Shown one piece after another: positions 1 to 10,840 of a DNA stretch of 64,000 bases (the first letter of the stretch is position 1; every line of letters begins with the position of its first letter). The position numbers were made by a program, and so were the translations under genes. This DNA comes from Phytobacter palmae (GTDB lineage: Bacteria > Pseudomonadota > Gammaproteobacteria > Enterobacterales > Enterobacteriaceae), in contig FONB01000001.1 of NCBI GenBank assembly GCA_900112785.1, positions 186,001 through 250,000 of the forward strand, in the 5' to 3' direction. The notes beneath the pieces were generated by a model that saw nothing but the letters and a program-made list of their open reading frames with translations, made no database searches and was not told where the DNA came from.

Positions 1-1
1 G

Positions 2-637
2 GTGGGGGTGCTCTCCAAAAATTATCCGGATGTGGCAAGCGCGGTAGCGGACATGCGCGAGTACGCGGCGCGTATCGACAATGCCCTCTCCGTTGGTCTG
101 GGAGCGGGGGATCCGAATCAGTCGGCGATGGTGAGTGCTATCTCCCGCGAAGTACAGCCGCAGCACGTTAATCAGGTCTTTACCGGGGTGGCAACCAGCC
201 GTGCGCTGCTCGGACAGAACGCAACCGTGGTGAACGGGCTGGTGTCGCCAACAGGCACGCCGGGCCTGGTAAAAATCTCTACCGGACCGCTCAGCAGTCA
301 GGCAGCAGATGGCATCGTGCCGGTGGAAACGGCAATTGCACTGCTCAAAGACATGGGCGGCAGTTCGATTAAATATTTCCCGATGGGCGGCCTGACATGT
401 CGTGAAGAGTACGTGGCGGTAGCACAAGCGTGCGCGCGTTATGACTTCTGGCTGGAGCCGACGGGCGGTATCGATCTGGCAAACTTTGGCGAGATTTTAC
501 AGATCGCACTGGACGCGGGGGTGAGTAAAATCATTCCTCATATTTATAGTTCTATTATTGATAAGGTAAGTGGCGATACCCGTCCTGCGGATGTCCGCCA
601 GTTGCTGGCGATAACCCAACAGCGCGTGGGTTTTTAG
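2..637 (+). CDS. KDPG-type aldolase, DgaF/DagF family (5' truncated by window)
   Basis: This is the C-terminal 211 residues of a 2-dehydro-3-deoxy-phosphogluconate aldolase-family protein of the DgaF/DagF type. The family splits 2-keto-3-deoxy-6-phosphogluconate into pyruvate and glyceraldehyde 3-phosphate as the last step of PTS-fed amino-sugar-acid pathways. Glycine-rich segments (GLGAGDPNQ), the lysine-bearing GGSSIKYFPMGGL and the PTGGID loop fit a TIM-barrel aldolase. The reading frame is open to the first base, so the true start lies upstream. A PTS-linked regulator follows 71 bp downstream, which agrees with a sugar-acid catabolic operon. Family assignment is good; the exact substrate is inferred. 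Confidence 0.75.
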   Translation: MGVLSKNYPDVASAVADMREYAARIDNALSVGLGAGDPNQSAMVSAISREVQPQHVNQVFTGVATSRALLGQNATVVNGLVSPTGTPGLVKISTGPLSSQAADGIVPVETAIALLKDMGGSSIKYFPMGGLTCREEYVAVAQACARYDFWLEPTGGIDLANFGEILQIALDAGVSKIIPHIYSSIIDKVSGDTRPADVRQLLAITQQRVGF

Positions 638-687
638 TCCCCTCGTCCCTTTGGGGAGAGGGTCAGGGGGAGGGGCAATCCCTCCCG
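638..687. repeat. CCCTCTCC-type intergenic inverted repeat
   Basis: Imperfect inverted repeat between the aldolase and the regulator, made of a pyrimidine-rich arm (CCCTCGTCCCT) and a purine-rich arm (GGGGAGAGGGTCAGGGGGAG). The same type recurs near 4950, 18365, 34551, 38776 and 40571 in this window, always between genes. It may act as a weak terminator. Confidence 0.55.
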
Positions 688-708
688 CCATATTAAGAGG
701 ACAACGAC

Positions 709-2619
709 GTGCGATTCCCCAACCAACGTTTAGCGCAACTGTTTATGATGTTGCAGAACGAGACGCTGCCGCAGGATGAGCTGGCGCAGCGGCTGTCGGT
801 TTCCACGCGTACCGTCCGGGCTGATATCACTGCGCTGAATGCTTTACTGGAAAGCCACGGGGCGCAGTTTATTCTCAACCGTGGCAGTGGGTATCAGTTA
901 AAAATTGACGATGCCGCCCGTTATCAGACCCTGCAGGCGGAGCGTCCGCGCACGCTGCGTATTCCCCGTAGCGGGCCGGAGCGGGTACAGTATCTGCTGT
1001 TGCGCTTCCTGACATCGGCCTTTTCCATCAAGCTGGAGGACCTGGCCGACGAGTGGTTTGTCAGCCGCGCCACGTTGCAAAATGACATGGCGGAGGTTAG
1101 GGAATGGTTTTCCCGCTACCGACTGACGCTGGAGACCCGACCGCGTCACGGCATGAAGTTGTTCGGCAGCGAAATGGCGTTACGCGCCTGCCTGACGGAT
1201 TTACTCTGGGAGCTGACGCAGCAGAATGCCCGTAACCCGCTCGTCACCGAAGAGGCGCTCAATAAAGGGATACCTGAGCAACTGGCGGTGATTCTGCACG
1301 ATGTTTTTAGTCGGCATCATATTCGGCTGACCGATGAGGGCGAGTTGTTCATTCGCCTGTATTGTGCGGTAGCGGTACGCCGTATCAGCGAAGGATTTCC
1401 GCTGTCAGACTTCACTGCCGAAGACGGCGACGAGAACGTGCGGGAAGCTGCGCGGGAGATCGCCGCCGTGCTGCAACAGCTGGCGGAAAAGCCGCTGGCG
1501 GCTTCGGAAGTACACTGGTTGCGGGTACATATTGCCGGGCGTCAGTTGCAGGACATTACCCCCAGCGCCATCAGTGCGGACGATGACGAAGCGCTGGTTA
1601 ATTACATCCTCAATTACATCAACAACCACTATAACTACAACCTGCAAAACGACGCGCAGTTACATGCGGACCTGCTTACCCATATCAAGACCATGATCAC
1701 CCGGGTACGCTATCAAATCATGATCCCAAATCCGTTGCTGGATAACATCAAGCAGCACTACCCGATGGCGTGGGACATGACGCTGGCAGCGGTCTCCAGT
1801 TGGGGGAAATACACGCCCTATGTCATTAGCGAAAACGAAGTCGGCTTTCTGGTGCTGCACATCGGCGTTGGCCTGGAACGACATTACAATATTGGCTATC
1901 AGCGCCAGCCGCGCGTAATGCTGGTATGCGATGCGGGTAACGCGATGGCACGAATGATTGAGGCGGTGCTGCAGCGCAAATATCCGCAGATTGAAGTCAC
2001 CCGCACGGTGACGTTGCGCGACTATGAGCAGTGCGAGACCATTAGCGAGGATTTTGTTATCTCCACGGCAAGAATCAGCGAAAAAGATAAGCCGATTGTG
2101 ACCATTGCGCCGTTCCCGACGGACTACCAGCTTGAACAGATCGGCAAGCTGGTGCTGGTGGACAGAACGCGACCGTGGATTCTGGAAAAGTATTTTGATG
2201 CCTCGCATTTCACTATTATCGACCGACCGTTAGACAGACAAACGTTGTTCACTACGCTTTGTGCCCAGCTTCAGCGGGAAGGGTTTGTCGATGCTGATTT
2301 CCTCGACTCGGTCGTAGAACGTGAAGCGATTGTCAGCACCATGCTGGGTGAAGGGATCGCGCTGCCGCACTCGCTGGGGCTGCTGGCCCAAAAGACGGTG
2401 GTCTATACGGTGCTGGCCCCACACGGTATTCAGTGGGGAGAAGAGACAGCCCACGTTATTTTCCTGCTGGCCATTAGCAAAAGCGAATATGAAGAGGCGA
2501 TGGCGATATACGATATTTTTGTGACATTTTTACGCGAGCGAGCTGCATCCCGATTGAGTGCCTGTAAGGATTTCATGTCATTTAAATCCGTGGCGATGGA
2601 ATGCGTCAGCCGTTTTTAA
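709..2619 (+). CDS. BglG/MtlR-type PRD transcriptional regulator with EIIB and EIIA domains
   Basis: 636-residue PTS-controlled regulator. Visible order: N-terminal helix-turn-helix (about 5-60, with QRLSVSTRTVRADI), a second winged helix (about 100-150), two PTS regulation domains (about 185-400), an EIIB-like segment beginning PRVMLVCDAGNAMA with its cysteine (about 405-490), and a C-terminal EIIA type-2 domain whose likely phospho-histidine is in GIALPHS (about H554). Such proteins activate sugar operons when phosphorylation by the PTS reports substrate and carbon status. The GTG start at 709 is 9 bp after AAGAGG. It lies just after the aldolase gene, so it probably controls that operon. 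Target unproven. Confidence 0.8.
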   Translation: MRFPNQRLAQLFMMLQNETLPQDELAQRLSVSTRTVRADITALNALLESHGAQFILNRGSGYQLKIDDAARYQTLQAERPRTLRIPRSGPERVQYLLLRFLTSAFSIKLEDLADEWFVSRATLQNDMAEVREWFSRYRLTLETRPRHGMKLFGSEMALRACLTDLLWELTQQNARNPLVTEEALNKGIPEQLAVILHDVFSRHHIRLTDEGELFIRLYCAVAVRRISEGFPLSDFTAEDGDENVREAAREIAAVLQQLAEKPLAASEVHWLRVHIAGRQLQDITPSAISADDDEALVNYILNYINNHYNYNLQNDAQLHADLLTHIKTMITRVRYQIMIPNPLLDNIKQHYPMAWDMTLAAVSSWGKYTPYVISENEVGFLVLHIGVGLERHYNIGYQRQPRVMLVCDAGNAMARMIEAVLQRKYPQIEVTRTVTLRDYEQCETISEDFVISTARISEKDKPIVTIAPFPTDYQLEQIGKLVLVDRTRPWILEKYFDASHFTIIDRPLDRQTLFTTLCAQLQREGFVDADFLDSVVEREAIVSTMLGEGIALPHSLGLLAQKTVVYTVLAPHGIQWGEETAHVIFLLAISKSEYEEAMAIYDIFVTFLRERAASRLSACKDFMSFKSVAMECVSRF

Positions 2620-2626
2620 TGGGCTT

Positions 2627-2645
2627 GCGCGTTGAAACAACGCGC
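2627..2645. terminator. Hairpin after the PRD regulator
   Basis: Seven-bp perfect arms GCGCGTT and AACGCGC around a 5-nt loop, 8 bp after the regulator stop. No T-run follows, so intrinsic termination is uncertain. Confidence 0.35.
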
Positions 2646-2817
2646 CCCACCTGACCAGACGTTACTGCTTAATATTCCGCAAGAGTAAAACGAATATTCT
2701 CTTTAATGCCTGAGCTTATTTTCCTTGTCGGAAATAAGGCTTTCTTATCTTATATTCCTGTGTGCGTAGTAAATGATTTACTATTTCGCAAGGAAGATTG
2801 ATTATATTTTTTAATAT

Positions 2818-3297
2818 TTATTCTGCGTTTCCGGCATGAGATTTAATAGTCTCTCCCGGTGTCCCTGCAATGTTTGCCATCTCTATATTTAATGCTTCCT
2901 GAACGTTTTCTGTAGAATGACTAAACTGTTGCTGCAGGTCTTGCGCCGTTAATCTGACGCCAGAGAGGGCATCAACCATCTCTTCACTCCCGTCAGGATA
3001 CTTGACCACTGAGATCAGCCGACCATGAAATAGCGGGATGCCCGTCATTTCCAGGGTGTAGTCAGTCTTTTTTATTTCTTCCTGTTTTAATTGATGTTGT
3101 TTCTTAATTTCCTCCGCTGTTTTGGACGATAGCGAAAGTTTGGCACTACTGTCATCGCTGCCAGAGCTATTCGTGTCAGAATTAATATCTGCTGATTTGG
3201 GTTTATTTCGCAGACCAAACGTACTTTCATTATTTGATAAATGAGGATCACCGAATGTGCCTGCGCTTACGGCGGTAATTTTATCAATACCGTTCAT
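2818..3297 (-). CDS. Hypothetical Ser/Lys-rich protein
   Basis: Unrecognised 159-residue protein. The ATG at 3297 (MNGIDKITAV) has GGAG six bases upstream and is preferred over in-frame starts at 3303 and 3318. The N-terminal half is serine-, asparagine- and lysine-rich and probably disordered or coiled coil (residues about 35-80). The C-terminal half is more ordered (KYPDGSEEMVDALSGVRLTAQDL). No signal peptide or membrane segment is visible. Composition is more AT-rich than the neighbours, which hints at horizontal transfer. It stands alone between the PRD regulator and the nitroreductase. Function unknown. Confidence 0.6.
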   Translation of the reverse strand: MNGIDKITAVSAGTFGDPHLSNNESTFGLRNKPKSADINSDTNSSGSDDSSAKLSLSSKTAEEIKKQHQLKQEEIKKTDYTLEMTGIPLFHGRLISVVKYPDGSEEMVDALSGVRLTAQDLQQQFSHSTENVQEALNIEMANIAGTPGETIKSHAGNAE

Positions 3298-3520
3298 TGT
3301 CATCTCCGAAAAATGCAATCCAGGACCTGATGCAAGGAGCCTTCTGCCTCGTTGGATGATGAATCTACGCGGGAAAGAACGAGACTACGTCATTATCGGC
3401 AGTAAAAAGAATATGTTTAGAAAATAATCACGCAAAGGGTTCTTTCACTTTTTTTGAATGATAGATCCAAATAGTTCTGCTTTCCCTAACTGGCTGGCAA
3501 GATTACTCTTTTCACAGTCA

Positions 3521-3548
3521 GAGCAAACAGCCAGCGGGGTGTTTGCTC
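3521..3548. promoter_or_regulatory. Inverted repeat upstream of the nitroreductase
   Basis: Perfect 8-bp arms GAGCAAAC and GTTTGCTC separated by 12 nt. It could be an operator or a leader hairpin; there is no following T-run. The rest of 3319-3580 shows nothing recognisable. Confidence 0.3.
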
Positions 3549-3682
3549 TCGTTTAAGGGACAGACAGGAAGCAGCGAACCATGAACTCGTTTCAGCGAAT
3601 TTTGAACGTACTACTTTCCCGGGAGCAGCCTGTCACGCAAAACCCAACTCCGTTGGAATTCACCACGCTTTCAGGAGGCGTT

Positions 3683-4282
3683 ATGCCAGAGAACTACCTT
3701 GCTTTAGCGAAACAACGCAGAACGATTTATGCACTGGGCAAAGACCTGCCGTTGCCGGAAGAAGAAGTTGTTCAGACTATTCAGGACGCCATCAAACAAG
3801 CGCCATCTGCGTTCAACTCGCAGAGTTCTCGCGCGCTGATTCTGCTGGGCAATGAGCACAACAAGTTCTGGGAACTGGTTCGTGAACAACTGCGAAAAAT
3901 TGTTCCGGCAGAGAGCTTCCACGCCACCTCCGACAAACTCGATGGTTTTGCCGCAGCTGCGGGTTCCGTACTGTTCTTTGAAGATCAGGACGTCGTGACC
4001 GGGTTGCAGGAGCAGTTTGCCGCCTATGCCGACAATTTCCCGATTTGGTCAGAGCATAGCTCCGGTATCGCGCAATATGCGGTATGGCTGGCACTGGCTG
4101 AGAAAGGTATTGGCGCTAACCTCCAGCACTACAATCCGCTGGTGGATGAAGATGTTCAGCGTACCTGGAATGTCCCGGCAAGCTGGAAGCTGCGCGCGCA
4201 CATGAACTTTGGTTCGATTATTGCGCCAGCTGGCGACAAAGCCTATATGGATGACGACAAACGCTTTATCGTGGCGAAATAA
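3683..4282 (+). CDS. Nitroreductase family FMN-dependent oxidoreductase
   Basis: About 199 residues with the nitroreductase fold signature: N-terminal AKQRRTIYALG, the QAPSAFNSQSSRALIL segment that contacts FMN, and a C-terminal GIGANLQHYNPL motif. These enzymes reduce nitroaromatics or quinones with NAD(P)H. The start at 3683 is preferred because AGGAGG lies 4 bp upstream and the length is then normal for the family; an in-frame ATG at 3581 (AGGAAG upstream) would add 34 residues with no homology to the fold. Single-gene unit followed by a terminator. The physiological substrate cannot be read from sequence. Confidence 0.85.
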   Translation: MPENYLALAKQRRTIYALGKDLPLPEEEVVQTIQDAIKQAPSAFNSQSSRALILLGNEHNKFWELVREQLRKIVPAESFHATSDKLDGFAAAAGSVLFFEDQDVVTGLQEQFAAYADNFPIWSEHSSGIAQYAVWLALAEKGIGANLQHYNPLVDEDVQRTWNVPASWKLRAHMNFGSIIAPAGDKAYMDDDKRFIVAK

Positions 4283-4318
4283 CCCGCTCAGGCTGGATGA
4301 TCGCATGTATTCGTAGCT

Positions 4319-4382
4319 CCGGACAGCGTAGCGCTGTGGGAGAAAACCCGGATGGTGACGCAAGCGCCTGATCCGGGCTATT
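4319..4382. repeat. REP/BIME-like element
   Basis: Palindromic pair (CCCGGATGGTGACGCAAGCG and CGCCTGATCCGGGC) with an adjacent GTAGCGCTGTGG half unit, of the enterobacterial REP type, between convergent genes. Confidence 0.7.
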
Positions 4383-4383
4383 G

Positions 4384-4413
4384 AAAACCCCGGCACCTGT
4401 GCTGGGGTTTTTT
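4384..4413 (+). terminator. Rho-independent terminator of the nitroreductase gene
   Basis: Stem CCCCGGCA/TGCTGGGG with one G-T pair followed by six T. It ends at the stop codon of the convergent nrdG. Confidence 0.75.
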
Positions 4414-4414
4414 A

Positions 4415-4879
4415 CTATCGCAAGTGGTGTACTACCTGATTGCTGCTTCCCCGCCAGATAAGCGCCGGGTCTTTTAGATCCTGCACAAACTTTCCGTCAA
4501 TCAATACATTAATTAAATCAACAACGGCCATTTGTGCGTCGTTTAGCTCGTTTATCTTATACCCCGTCCAGACCCAGATATCTTTGCCCGGACACTCGGT
4601 GCGGATGCGCTGCACCAGTTTGAGGATATCCGGCACATTCTGCGGATGGAGCGGATCGCCGCCGGACAACGAGATACCCTGGCGCTTGACGCGGGTGTCG
4701 TTGAGATCGGCAATGATCTGGTCTTCCATCTCTTTGGTAAACGGCTTACCGGAGTTTAACCGCCAGGTGCTTTTGTTGTAGCAGCCGGGGCATTCGTGTA
4801 CGCACCCGGAGACAAACAGGGTGCAGCGCGTGCCGGGGCCATTAACAATATCGACAGGGTAGTACTGGTGGTATCGCAT
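4415..4879 (-). CDS. nrdG: Anaerobic ribonucleotide reductase activating protein
   Basis: 154-residue radical-SAM enzyme that uses S-adenosylmethionine and a 4Fe-4S cluster to create the glycyl radical on NrdD in the cytoplasm under anaerobiosis. The cluster cysteines are C26, C30 and C33 (GCVHECPGC). The SAM-binding SLSGGDPL and the NVLIDGKFVQDL segments follow the E. coli protein closely. The start MRYHQYY at 4879 matches the E. coli length; in-frame upstream codons are intergenic repeat. It lies downstream of nrdD in the same direction, the usual nrdDG operon. Confidence 0.97.
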   Translation of the reverse strand: MRYHQYYPVDIVNGPGTRCTLFVSGCVHECPGCYNKSTWRLNSGKPFTKEMEDQIIADLNDTRVKRQGISLSGGDPLHPQNVPDILKLVQRIRTECPGKDIWVWTGYKINELNDAQMAVVDLINVLIDGKFVQDLKDPALIWRGSSNQVVHHLR

Positions 4880-4949
4880 TTTTCCTCGTCGTATTTGACG
4901 CTGTAGCGGCGTTGGCGGCGACGAACACAAGCCTCAACACCGCTCTCGA

Positions 4950-4979
4950 TCGGCCCCTCTCCTGAGGGAGAGGGTAATG
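4950..4979. repeat. CCCTCTCC-type inverted repeat in the nrdD-nrdG gap
   Basis: CCCCTCTCCT and AGGGAGAGGG arms; same family as at 638 and 34551. Confidence 0.5.
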
Positions 4980-5003
4980 CCCTTACTCCTAACGAACCGC
5001 AAA

Positions 5004-7139
<2,136 letters not shown>

Positions 7140-7296
7140 GATCACTCCATATTAAAAACAGGTTATCCACAGAGGTGAGGAATTATTCACTGGAGGTAAG
7201 TGTTGGTGCGACAGTGAGTTCCCCGAGTCCCGACCCTTGTTATCCACAATTCCGGCCAGCGTCGTGCCGTTGCTTTGTTGGAATAATAGACGATTA

Positions 7297-7343
7297 ATAC
7301 AATATGTTGGGTCGGTGTGCATTCTAAGTTCTATATATAGTGA
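7297..7343 (-). promoter_or_regulatory. Pair of NrdR boxes upstream of nrdD
   Basis: Two 16-bp matches to the NrdR box ACACWATATATWGTGT: 7297-7312 (ATACAATATGTTGGGT, 13 of 16) and 7328-7343 (GTTCTATATATAGTGA, 12 of 16). Their centres are 31 bp apart, three helical turns, as NrdR requires. NrdR represses nrd operons when dATP is high. Confidence 0.7.
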
Positions 7344-7370
7344 TTTGCATCAAACAAGTTTGCGTTTTTT

Positions 7371-7384
7371 TTGATGCAGAACAA
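7371..7384. promoter_or_regulatory. FNR-like box upstream of nrdD
   Basis: TTGATGCAGAACAA matches the FNR consensus TTGAT-N4-ATCAA with one mismatch. Anaerobic activation of nrdDG by FNR is known in E. coli; the site here is a prediction. Confidence 0.45.
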
Positions 7385-7499
7385 AGTAAAAAAGAGAGAG
7401 TACAAATGGCGGGCGCTGGCGGCTTTGTAAATTCTGCCGAGAAAAATCTGATTAATTATTCAACAAAAACAGCAATGTAAAATGGCGCGCAGGTCGTAC

Positions 7500-7576
7500 A
7501 CGCCCCCGGTGTCGCTGCGCTAACCGGGGCTATGGGGGAAGCCCGGATAAGGCGCATCAGGCGCCGCATCCGGGAT
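7500..7576. repeat. REP/BIME element
   Basis: Two REP units (CCCGGTGTCGCTGCGCTAAC and GCCCGGATAAGGCGCATCAG with its CGCCGCATCCGGG partner) between nrdD and treC. Confidence 0.8.
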
Positions 7577-7580
7577 CAGG

Positions 7581-9242
7581 TCAGTCGTCGGATTGCAGCC
7601 ACCATACCGCTTCAAACGGTCGCAGTGTCATTTCACCTGGTGCCGGGGATATTTCGGCATAATTGCTTATGATCGGTTGCCACGACCCAGGCATCTCTTT
7701 TTGCTGCCACTGCTGGCACTCGCGGCTCAGGTTTGCCGCGACCACCAGTGTCTGACCGAGCCACTGACGGCGATAACACCACAGCCAGGGATGCGCAGGC
7801 AGCAAATCCTCATAATCACCCCAGGTCAGAATCGGCTGCTCTTTACGCAAGGCGATCAGACGCAGGTAAGTATAAAATACCGAATCCGGATCGTTCATCG
7901 CCGCCTGCGCGTTAATCTCGTCGCGGTTATCGCAAAGGTCAATCCAGGGTTCACCGGTGGTGAATCCGGCATGCTTATCGCTCGACCACTGCATCGGCGT
8001 GCGGCTGTTATCGCGGGATTTACTGGCCAGGATCGCCAGCAGCTCGTCGGCATCGCGCCCGCTGGCCCGCAATTCGGCAAACATATTGTGACTTTCCACA
8101 TCCCGATAATCGGTGATCCGGGTAAAATGTGGGTTGGTCATGCCAATCTCTTCGCCCTGGTAGATATAGGGCGTCCCTTGCATACCGTGCAGCACCATTG
8201 CCAGCATTTTGGCTGACGGCACGCGTAGCTCGCCTTCATCGCCAAAGCGCGACACAATGCGCGGCTGGTCATGGTTACACCAGAACAAGGCATTCCACGC
8301 CACTTTATGCATACCCTTCTGCCAGTGATTAAACAGCGCTTTGAGCGCCACAAAATCTGGTCTGGCCTGGGTCCATTTCTGACCGCCGGGATAGTCCACT
8401 TTCAGATGGTGGAAGTTAAACGTCATTGACAGCTCGCGCCCGTCCAGCGCGGCATATTGCTGACAATGTTCCAGCGAAGTCGATGACATCTCGCCCACCG
8501 TCATCAGATTACGCGGCTGGAAAACATCCCGGCTCATCTCCTGCAAGAACTCGTGGGCACGCGGTCCGTCGGTGTAAAAACGGCGTCCGTCACCGTCATG
8601 ATCGTTCGGGAAATCCTGATCTTTGGAGATCAGATTAACCACATCCAGGCGCAAACCGTCCACGCCGCGATCGGCCCAGAATTCACAAACCTTTTTCAGC
8701 TCGCGGCGTACTGCCGGGTTTTCCCAGTTCAGGTCCGCCTGCTCCGGCGCAAAGAGGTGCAGATAGTACTGCTCACTTGCCGCATGCCAGCGCCAGGCGT
8801 TGCCGCCAAACTTCGAGCGCCAGTTATTGGGTAACTCATCCGGCGTGCCATCGCGCCAGATATAAAAACTGCGGTACGGGCTGGCAGGGTCCTGAGACTC
8901 ACGAAACCAGGCGTGCTGCGTAGATGTGTGGTTAAGCACCATATCCAGCACCAGGCGAATACCGCGCGCTTTGGCCTGAGCGACCAGCTCATCAAAGTCT
9001 TCCAGGGTGCCGTAGAGCGGGTCGATAGCGGTGTAATTGGCAACATCGTAGCCGTTATCCACCTGCGGTGAGATATAAAACGGTGTCAGCCAGATGGCAT
9101 CTACGCCGAGGGTTTTCAGGTAATCCAGGCGCATAATCACGCCGCGCAAATCGCCCGTGCCGCTGCCGGTCGTGTCCTGAAAACTCTTTGGATAGATCTG
9201 GTAGATGACACCGTTTTGCCACCAGTGAGGAAGGGTATTCAT
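7581..9242 (-). CDS. treC: Trehalose-6-phosphate hydrolase
   Basis: 553-residue cytoplasmic GH13 enzyme that splits trehalose 6-phosphate into glucose and glucose 6-phosphate. The sequence begins with the typical WWQNGVIYQIYPKSF, has the (beta/alpha)8 motifs DMVLNHTS, GLRLDVVNL (nucleophile Asp) and FWCNHDQPR, and ends FEAVWWLQ. Two residues longer than E. coli TreC. It lies 48 bp downstream of treB and is cotranscribed with it, so substrate made by the PTS is hydrolysed directly. Confidence 0.97.
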   Translation of the reverse strand: MNTLPHWWQNGVIYQIYPKSFQDTTGSGTGDLRGVIMRLDYLKTLGVDAIWLTPFYISPQVDNGYDVANYTAIDPLYGTLEDFDELVAQAKARGIRLVLDMVLNHTSTQHAWFRESQDPASPYRSFYIWRDGTPDELPNNWRSKFGGNAWRWHAASEQYYLHLFAPEQADLNWENPAVRRELKKVCEFWADRGVDGLRLDVVNLISKDQDFPNDHDGDGRRFYTDGPRAHEFLQEMSRDVFQPRNLMTVGEMSSTSLEHCQQYAALDGRELSMTFNFHHLKVDYPGGQKWTQARPDFVALKALFNHWQKGMHKVAWNALFWCNHDQPRIVSRFGDEGELRVPSAKMLAMVLHGMQGTPYIYQGEEIGMTNPHFTRITDYRDVESHNMFAELRASGRDADELLAILASKSRDNSRTPMQWSSDKHAGFTTGEPWIDLCDNRDEINAQAAMNDPDSVFYTYLRLIALRKEQPILTWGDYEDLLPAHPWLWCYRRQWLGQTLVVAANLSRECQQWQQKEMPGSWQPIISNYAEISPAPGEMTLRPFEAVWWLQSDD

Positions 9243-9290
9243 AGTGATTTCCTGGTAAAAGCGAAGGGGCGCAATCGCGCCCCAAAAAAG

Positions 9291-10709
9291 TTACACAATC
9301 TGCAGCGTGCCCTGGCGGAACTTACGCTGGTAAACCACTGAGGTCAGCGCCATCGGCACAATAATCGCTACCGCCATCGCCAGTGCGAATACCTGCCAGT
9401 AAGAGGGCTGAATGGAGAGGATACCCGGCAGGCCGCCGACACCGATGCCGTTTGCCAGCACGCCGTTCAGGCCGCACAGCAACCCGGCAAGACCGGAACC
9501 TACCATCGCGCAGAGCATCGGGAAGCGGTATTTCAGGTTGATGCCGTACATTGCCGGTTCGGTCACGCCGAGATAGGCCGCAATGGCCGCCGGGACGGAG
9601 ATTTCCCGCTCGTTCTGTTTACGGCTGACAATAATGATCCCGGTTACCGCCGATGCCTGAGCAATGTTAGAGAGCGCAATCAGTGGCCACACCGGGGTGC
9701 CGCCCATGCTCTGAATCATCTGCATGTCGATAGCCAGCGTCGTCTGGTGTACGCCGGTAATAACCAGAGGAGCATAGAGGAAACCAAACAACGCCGCGCC
9801 AATGGGGGCAAAGCTGCCGGTCATCAGGTGGCGTACCGCGAAGGCCACGCCATCGCCAATCATGCGGCCAAACGGGCCGATAAAGGCATGTGCGAGGAAC
9901 ACGGCCAGCAACAGAGAACAGACCGGCACCACCACCAGATAGAGGTAATCTGGCACCCATTTTTTGAGGCGCGTTTCAATTATCCCCAGCGCCAGACCGG
10001 CCAGCAGGGCAGGGATGACCTGTGCCTGATAGCCCACTTTGGCGATACTGAACAGCCCGAAGTTCCAGACTTCCGGCACCTGAGAGCCGAGCAGATAAGC
10101 GTTCATCAATTGTGGCGAGACGAGGGTTACGCCGAGCACGATACCGAGGATCGGTGTGCCGCCCATTTTGCGTACCGCCGACCAGCAGATGCCTACCGGC
10201 AGATAGAAGAAGATCGCCTCGCCAATCAGCCACAGGAAGTCGTAGACGGTTTTGAGACCAGGGTACATCTGCGCCAGCGTCTGGCCGTTACTCATTGGCA
10301 GATCGCCAATGACGTTACGAAAGCCGAGGATCAAACCGCCGCTGATCAGCGCCGGTAGCAGTGGGAAAAAGATCTCGGCAAAGTGTGAGATCAACTGTTC
10401 ATGCCATTTCATGTTCTGGCGCGCCGCACGCTTGATCTGTTCTTTATCGACCGAGTCCAGGCCGATAGTACTGATAAGCGCCTTATACCAGTCACCCACA
10501 TCGGTACCAATAACCACCTGAAACTGCCCGGCGTTCGTAAAGCAACCTTTAACCATCGGCAGCGTGTCGATGGTTTTTGGGTCGGCTTTGGCCGGTGCGT
10601 TCAGGACAAAACGCAAGCGGGTGATGCAATGACTCACCGTAGCGATGTTTTCGCGCCCGCCGACCAGTTCAATAAGCCTGGCGATATCCTCTTGTCTGAC
10701 TTTGCTCAT
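9291..10709 (-). CDS. treB: PTS trehalose transporter subunit IIBC
   Basis: 472 residues. The N-terminal EIIB domain has the phospho-cysteine in SHCITRLRF (about C27). The EIIC domain (about 105-470) has many hydrophobic segments and the conserved GITEPA-like motif LGVTEPAMYG. It imports and phosphorylates trehalose to trehalose 6-phosphate, using the glucose EIIA. The start MSKVRQED at 10709 follows GAGAAATA-poor sequence but agrees with E. coli; an in-frame start at 10757 would add 16 non-conserved residues. Confidence 0.96.
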   Translation of the reverse strand: MSKVRQEDIARLIELVGGRENIATVSHCITRLRFVLNAPAKADPKTIDTLPMVKGCFTNAGQFQVVIGTDVGDWYKALISTIGLDSVDKEQIKRAARQNMKWHEQLISHFAEIFFPLLPALISGGLILGFRNVIGDLPMSNGQTLAQMYPGLKTVYDFLWLIGEAIFFYLPVGICWSAVRKMGGTPILGIVLGVTLVSPQLMNAYLLGSQVPEVWNFGLFSIAKVGYQAQVIPALLAGLALGIIETRLKKWVPDYLYLVVVPVCSLLLAVFLAHAFIGPFGRMIGDGVAFAVRHLMTGSFAPIGAALFGFLYAPLVITGVHQTTLAIDMQMIQSMGGTPVWPLIALSNIAQASAVTGIIIVSRKQNEREISVPAAIAAYLGVTEPAMYGINLKYRFPMLCAMVGSGLAGLLCGLNGVLANGIGVGGLPGILSIQPSYWQVFALAMAVAIIVPMALTSVVYQRKFRQGTLQIV

Positions 10710-10786
10710 CGTGATGCCCCACTGAGAGAAATAATGACTGCTGGTGAATGTGCGCAAGCATATCTATTGGCTCAATAACTGAAAAT

Positions 10787-10798
10787 GGGAACGTTCCC
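10787..10798. promoter_or_regulatory. TreR operator upstream of treB
   Basis: Perfect palindrome GGGAACGTTCCC 78 bp before the treB start. LacI-family repressors bind such palindromes with central CG, and TreR is encoded next to it. Confidence 0.7.
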
Positions 10799-10840
10799 GA
10801 AACCAAGCGAAGATCACAATAAACCGTGCGGGAGGGGGAC

